Source: BOKV01 sp041739465
GTDB taxonomy: Bacteria > Pseudomonadota > Alphaproteobacteria > Rhizobiales > Rhizobiaceae
Direction of reading: 5' to 3'
Assembly: GCA_041739465.1 (NCBI GenBank)
Contig: JBGSNX010000062.1
Span: 1 to 7,954, forward strand
Length of the DNA: 7,954 nt
Position 1 is the stretch's first letter. Every line of letters starts with the position of its first letter. The notes below the pieces were generated by a model. The model had not been told where the DNA came from and made no database searches. It saw nothing but the letters and a program-made list of their open reading frames with translations. Of this stretch, positions 6,286 to 7,954 are shown in pieces. The translations under genes were made by a program, and so were the position numbers.

Positions 6286-6487
6286 ACCGGTTCCCCTTGC
6301 CTTTTCCCTTGCCCTGCGCGGCAATGGTGATGGCACGGAATTCAGTACTCACCGCAGGAGCCGCTTTCGCTGCCTTGGCAAAGAATGCTGCGACCGGGTT
6401 GTTCCGGCCTGCATCGGCAAATGCCGGTGTGAGCAAGGAACCAGTTGCAACCGCAGTTGCGGCAAGAATTGCTGTCAGCTTTTTCAT
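6050..6487 (-). CDS. Exported Ser/Asn-repeat low-complexity protein
   Basis: 145 residues from ATG 6487; this start is chosen because GGAGA lies seven bases upstream and a signal peptide begins there (MKKLTAILAATAVATG, cleavage probably after PAFA at 24). A short mature segment follows (25-58, with NNPVAAFFAKAAKAA), then a basic Gly-Lys linker (QGKGKGKGNRSKG, 58-70). From about 71 to the end the protein is almost only Ser-Ser-Ser-Asn units, ending in Ser-Asn repeats, with one Ser-to-Gly change. Ser codons vary (AGC, TCG, TCT, TCC) while the residues stay the same. It is probably periplasmic, secreted or surface-bound; a flexible hydrophilic tail is the only structural statement I can make. 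An ECF-type promoter lies about 50 bases upstream. I do not recognise a named family. A long antisense frame over the same bases is an artefact of the repeat. Confidence 0.8.
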   Translation of the reverse strand: MKKLTAILAATAVATGSLLTPAFADAGRNNPVAAFFAKAAKAAPAVSTEFRAITIAAQGKGKGKGNRSKGNSNSSSNSSSNSSSNSSSNGSSNSSSNSSSNSSSNSSSNSSSNSSSNSSSNSSSNSSSNSSSNSSSNSNSNSNSN

Positions 6488-6537
6488 GGCTGTTCTCCGT
6501 TTTGCATGGAACCGCACCATAGCGATCCCGACAACAC

Positions 6538-6563
6538 CAACGGGTCAGCGAGCCTTCTATTCC
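6538..6563 (-). promoter_or_regulatory. ECF-type promoter for the Ser/Asn-repeat gene (GGAAT-N16-CGTTG)
   Basis: Read on the - strand, GGAAT (6563-6559) is followed after exactly 16 bases by CGTTG (6542-6538), 50 bases upstream of the ATG at 6487. Spacing and core match the three sites around the sigma/anti-sigma genes. The bases just before CGT (GACC) also fit the GGCC/GGCG seen there. Confidence 0.62.
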
Positions 6564-6636
6564 TTCATGCGGAAACTAATTTGCAGGTTCCAATGCCCAC
6601 CCCAAAGACGCTATTAGCGGTTCGCCGCGCCTGTGA

Positions 6637-6987
6637 TCAGCGAATGCGCAAGTTGGCGGTATCACCCTTGCCCCGGTCGGCGATGAACCGCAGCCGGTCG
6701 CCCTGACGCTCCACCAGTTGGCAGTTGAGCGCGAACACCCGGTCACCCGCCCGCATGGATCGGCAGAAGTAACCGTCATTCCACGCCCATTGGCCACTTA
6801 CATCCCGCCCGAACGCGCGTCCGCCGATGGTGCCGGAGGCTGCAACCGTCAGGCTGACACCAAGACCGGTAAGGCTCTTGCCACCGACGAGATCGACGAA
6901 AGCCGCCTGGTCCGTCACCCGGGTATAGCCTTGCGCCATCGCGGGCGAAGACAGCATGACCAGTATGGCAAAAAGTGCATTGCGCAA
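6637..6987 (-). CDS. Small exported protein of the family often labelled 'dihydrodipicolinate reductase'
   Basis: 116 residues with a signal peptide cleaved probably after PAMA (18). The mature ~98 residues contain GGRAFGRDVSGQWAWNDGYFCR (55-76), ALNCQ (86-90), LRFIADRGKGDTANLRI (99-115). From memory, short alphaproteobacterial (notably Rhodobacterales) proteins with this GRAFG...GxWxWxxGYFCR...NCQ...DRGxG pattern are often named dihydrodipicolinate reductase in databases. The chain is far too short for DapB, has no nucleotide-binding fold and is exported, so that name is almost certainly wrong. Cys75 and Cys89 probably form a disulphide in the periplasm. True function is unknown. AGGA lies six bases before the start. 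It begins 33 bases after the upstream gene on the same strand, so the two are probably one operon. Confidence 0.82.
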   Translation of the reverse strand: MRNALFAILVMLSSPAMAQGYTRVTDQAAFVDLVGGKSLTGLGVSLTVAASGTIGGRAFGRDVSGQWAWNDGYFCRSMRAGDRVFALNCQLVERQGDRLRFIADRGKGDTANLRIR

Positions 6988-7020
6988 TGTGTATGTCCTG
7001 TGTCCAGATTTGATTTGTGC

Positions 7021-7380
7021 CTATTGAACACGCGCCTGCATCTTGATCCAGGAATTGGAATAGTCCCAACGCATCCGCACCACACCGGACGCGCTTTGGG
7101 AATAGTTGCCGCGTGCCTTGTAACCGAAGCATTTACCGGAAAACGTTCCGCCGCCCACACCTTGCCTGCGGGTGCCGGAGCAAATCGTCTGGCCGCCGGC
7201 AGTTTGCAACTGGAAACGGGAGTCGATGGCGTAGAAGTCATCGACAATCAGCCGCCCGCCCTCGACATGACTGGATTTCGTCACCCCGTCGAAAATTTCC
7301 ATGTTGGCTGGAACGACAATGCCCTGCGCTGCTGCGGGGCCTGCCAGTGCCATTGCGAATGCGAATGATGTCAGTTTCAT
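7021..7380 (-). CDS. Small exported two-cysteine protein of unknown function
   Basis: 119 residues from ATG 7380, chosen because a perfect AAGGAGG (7393-7387) lies six bases upstream and a signal peptide begins there (MKLTSFAFAMALAGPAAA, cleavage after 18). The mature part has a Gly-rich central block, TICSGTRRQGVGGGTFSGKC (65-84), with Cys67 and Cys84 likely to pair, then GYKARGNYSQS and an aromatic C-terminus, MRWDYSNSWIKMQARV. It looks like a small beta-rich periplasmic domain, but I recognise no named family. It lies first in a probable two-gene operon with the gene ending at 6637. No ECF-type GGAAT site is seen upstream. Confidence 0.75.
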   Translation of the reverse strand: MKLTSFAFAMALAGPAAAQGIVVPANMEIFDGVTKSSHVEGGRLIVDDFYAIDSRFQLQTAGGQTICSGTRRQGVGGGTFSGKCFGYKARGNYSQSASGVVRMRWDYSNSWIKMQARVQ

Positions 7381-7747
7381 CGTCGGCCTCCTTGGCCAAA
7401 GGTACCGAGGTGCCAAAAAATGTCAAACTGGATCAAGAGCCGCGCTGCCGTCCACGGTGTGGGTGTCAAACCCATGCTCGGTCAAGAACCGGCGCAGTAG
7501 TGCGCGGAACTCATCGTTGTCGTCGACAACGACCACACTTTCAGGTTTCCCGTCGATGGACGCGAGCCCGTCATTTTTCCCGATGCTTGTGCGATGCGAA
7601 GTTGTTTCAGAATATGAAAGACGCCCAACCTCGAAACACCTCGTCACATCTTGCCCTGATTTCGTAACACCCGTGAATTGCAGCCGCTCCATGATGGGCG
7701 ACGCCATCACGAACAATGTCGTTCGTCAGATATGTGGAGAAGTAGCG
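7381..7747. other. Gene-poor region between two divergent exported-protein genes
   Basis: About 370 bases with no complete gene I can support. It holds the strong ribosome-binding site of the gene at 7380, the truncated receiver remnant at about 7423-7545 on the - strand, and a stretch (7546-7735) in which I see no clear gene, RNA or convincing promoter. GGAGA at 7736-7740 is the ribosome-binding site of the next gene. The - strand frame opening at 7716 has no ribosome-binding site and its first ~55 residues look non-coding. Confidence 0.5.
7423..7545 (-). pseudogene. Truncated response-regulator receiver domain remnant
   Basis: In the - strand frame ending at TGA 7425-7423, about 38 residues read like the start of a CheY-type receiver: a hydrophobic strand ESVVVV, the acidic pair DD (7524-7519) with a further acidic NDEF, the helix FRALLRRFLTEHGF and the second strand and helix DTHTVDGSAAL. 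The frame then stops. The phosphoacceptor Asp, the conserved Thr/Ser and Lys, and any output domain are absent, and the other two frames downstream do not continue the domain. No start codon with a ribosome-binding site is visible close by. It is most likely a relic of a deleted two-component gene. A short receiver-like peptide or a chance match is possible. Confidence 0.45.
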
Positions 7748-7954
7748 ATGTTTCGAACGGATCTTTCATTGGCGCTTCTTGGCGCTGTCTCGCTGGTCGG
7801 GGTCACTCTCGCATCTGCGCCGCAGGCCGAGGCCCAGACGGTCGTATACTGCACGGGAGTTGGCGTTCCGGCAGGCTGCGTCGTGCGCCCGGCACCGAGC
7901 GCAAGGGTGATCTACTGCACAAGCCCAGGTCTTCCCGTCGGCTGCGTTGCCCGT
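7748..7954 (+). CDS. Exported protein with repeated YCT...GCV cysteine motif, 3' end missing
   Basis: 69 residues are visible before the window ends in frame. ATG 7748 is supported by GGAGA seven bases upstream. A signal peptide (MFRTDLSLALLGAVSLVGVTLASA) is probably cleaved after AEA at 29. The mature chain then shows two copies of one unit: VVYCTGVGVPAGCVVRP (32-48) and VIYCTSPGLPVGCVAR (54-69), each of the form YCTxxGxPxGCVxR with two cysteines eight residues apart, joined by a short Ala/Pro/Ser linker. It is probably periplasmic or outer-membrane associated, with cysteines oxidised within each unit. I have an impression of similar small proteins in Rhizobiales genomes but can name no function. 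More repeats may follow outside the window. Confidence 0.75.
   Translation, partial: MFRTDLSLALLGAVSLVGVTLASAPQAEAQTVVYCTGVGVPAGCVVRPAPSARVIYCTSPGLPVGCVAR

Noticed and set aside
5823..6617. Long + strand open frame rich in Glu, Leu and Phe across the repeat
   Set aside because: It is the antisense of the Ser/Asn repeat: the 12-base periodicity keeps all frames open. It has no ribosome-binding site, overlaps the end of the 5225 gene and runs through the bidirectional terminator.
7399..7426. TTGACA (7426-7421) with TACCTT as a housekeeping promoter for the gene at 7380
   Set aside because: The -10 match is weak (3 of 6), and the predicted start would fall inside the Shine-Dalgarno sequence at 7393-7387.

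Overview
The window looks like chromosomal DNA of an alphaproteobacterium, probably of the Rhizobiales (Hyphomicrobiales) or a close relative. This is judged from the Omp25/31-like small porin, the ECF sigma/anti-sigma pair with GGAAT...CGT promoters, the moderate-to-high GC and the protein style. It was not tested by any database search.

Layout. (a) 3-1556, + strand: the 3' part of a PAS-GGDEF-EAL cyclic-di-GMP enzyme whose N-terminus lies outside the window. (b) 1662-2273, +: a small outer-membrane beta-barrel protein. (c) 2240-3691, -: a secreted subtilisin-like (S8) serine protease, convergent with (b) and overlapping it by 34 bp; the terminator of (b) lies inside its coding sequence. (d) 3828-4312, +: an ECF sigma factor gene interrupted by a one-base frameshift, divergent from the protease. 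(e) 4367-5158, +: its probable membrane-bound anti-sigma factor. (f) 5225-5938, +: an uncharacterised cytoplasmic protein. (g) 6050-6487, -: an exported protein with a long Ser-Ser-Ser-Asn repeat, facing (f) across a bidirectional terminator. (h) 6637-6987 and 7021-7380, -: two small exported two-cysteine proteins, probably co-transcribed. (i) about 7423-7545, -: a truncated response-regulator receiver remnant. (j) 7748 to the end, +: the start of an exported protein with a repeated Tyr-Cys-Thr...Gly-Cys-Val motif.

The main result is a probable local ECF regulon. Four intergenic sites share GGAATA followed, at exactly the same spacing, by CGT (GGAAT-N16-CGTWK). Each is oriented towards a start codon: the protease, the anti-sigma factor, the uncharacterised gene at 5225 and the Ser/Asn-repeat protein. 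The simplest reading is that the sigma factor at 3828 drives an envelope or secretion response containing a secreted protease, an exported low-complexity protein and an unknown cytoplasmic protein, with feedback through its own anti-sigma factor. The promoters look well kept while the sigma gene is frameshifted, so the frameshift is either a sequencing error or very recent.
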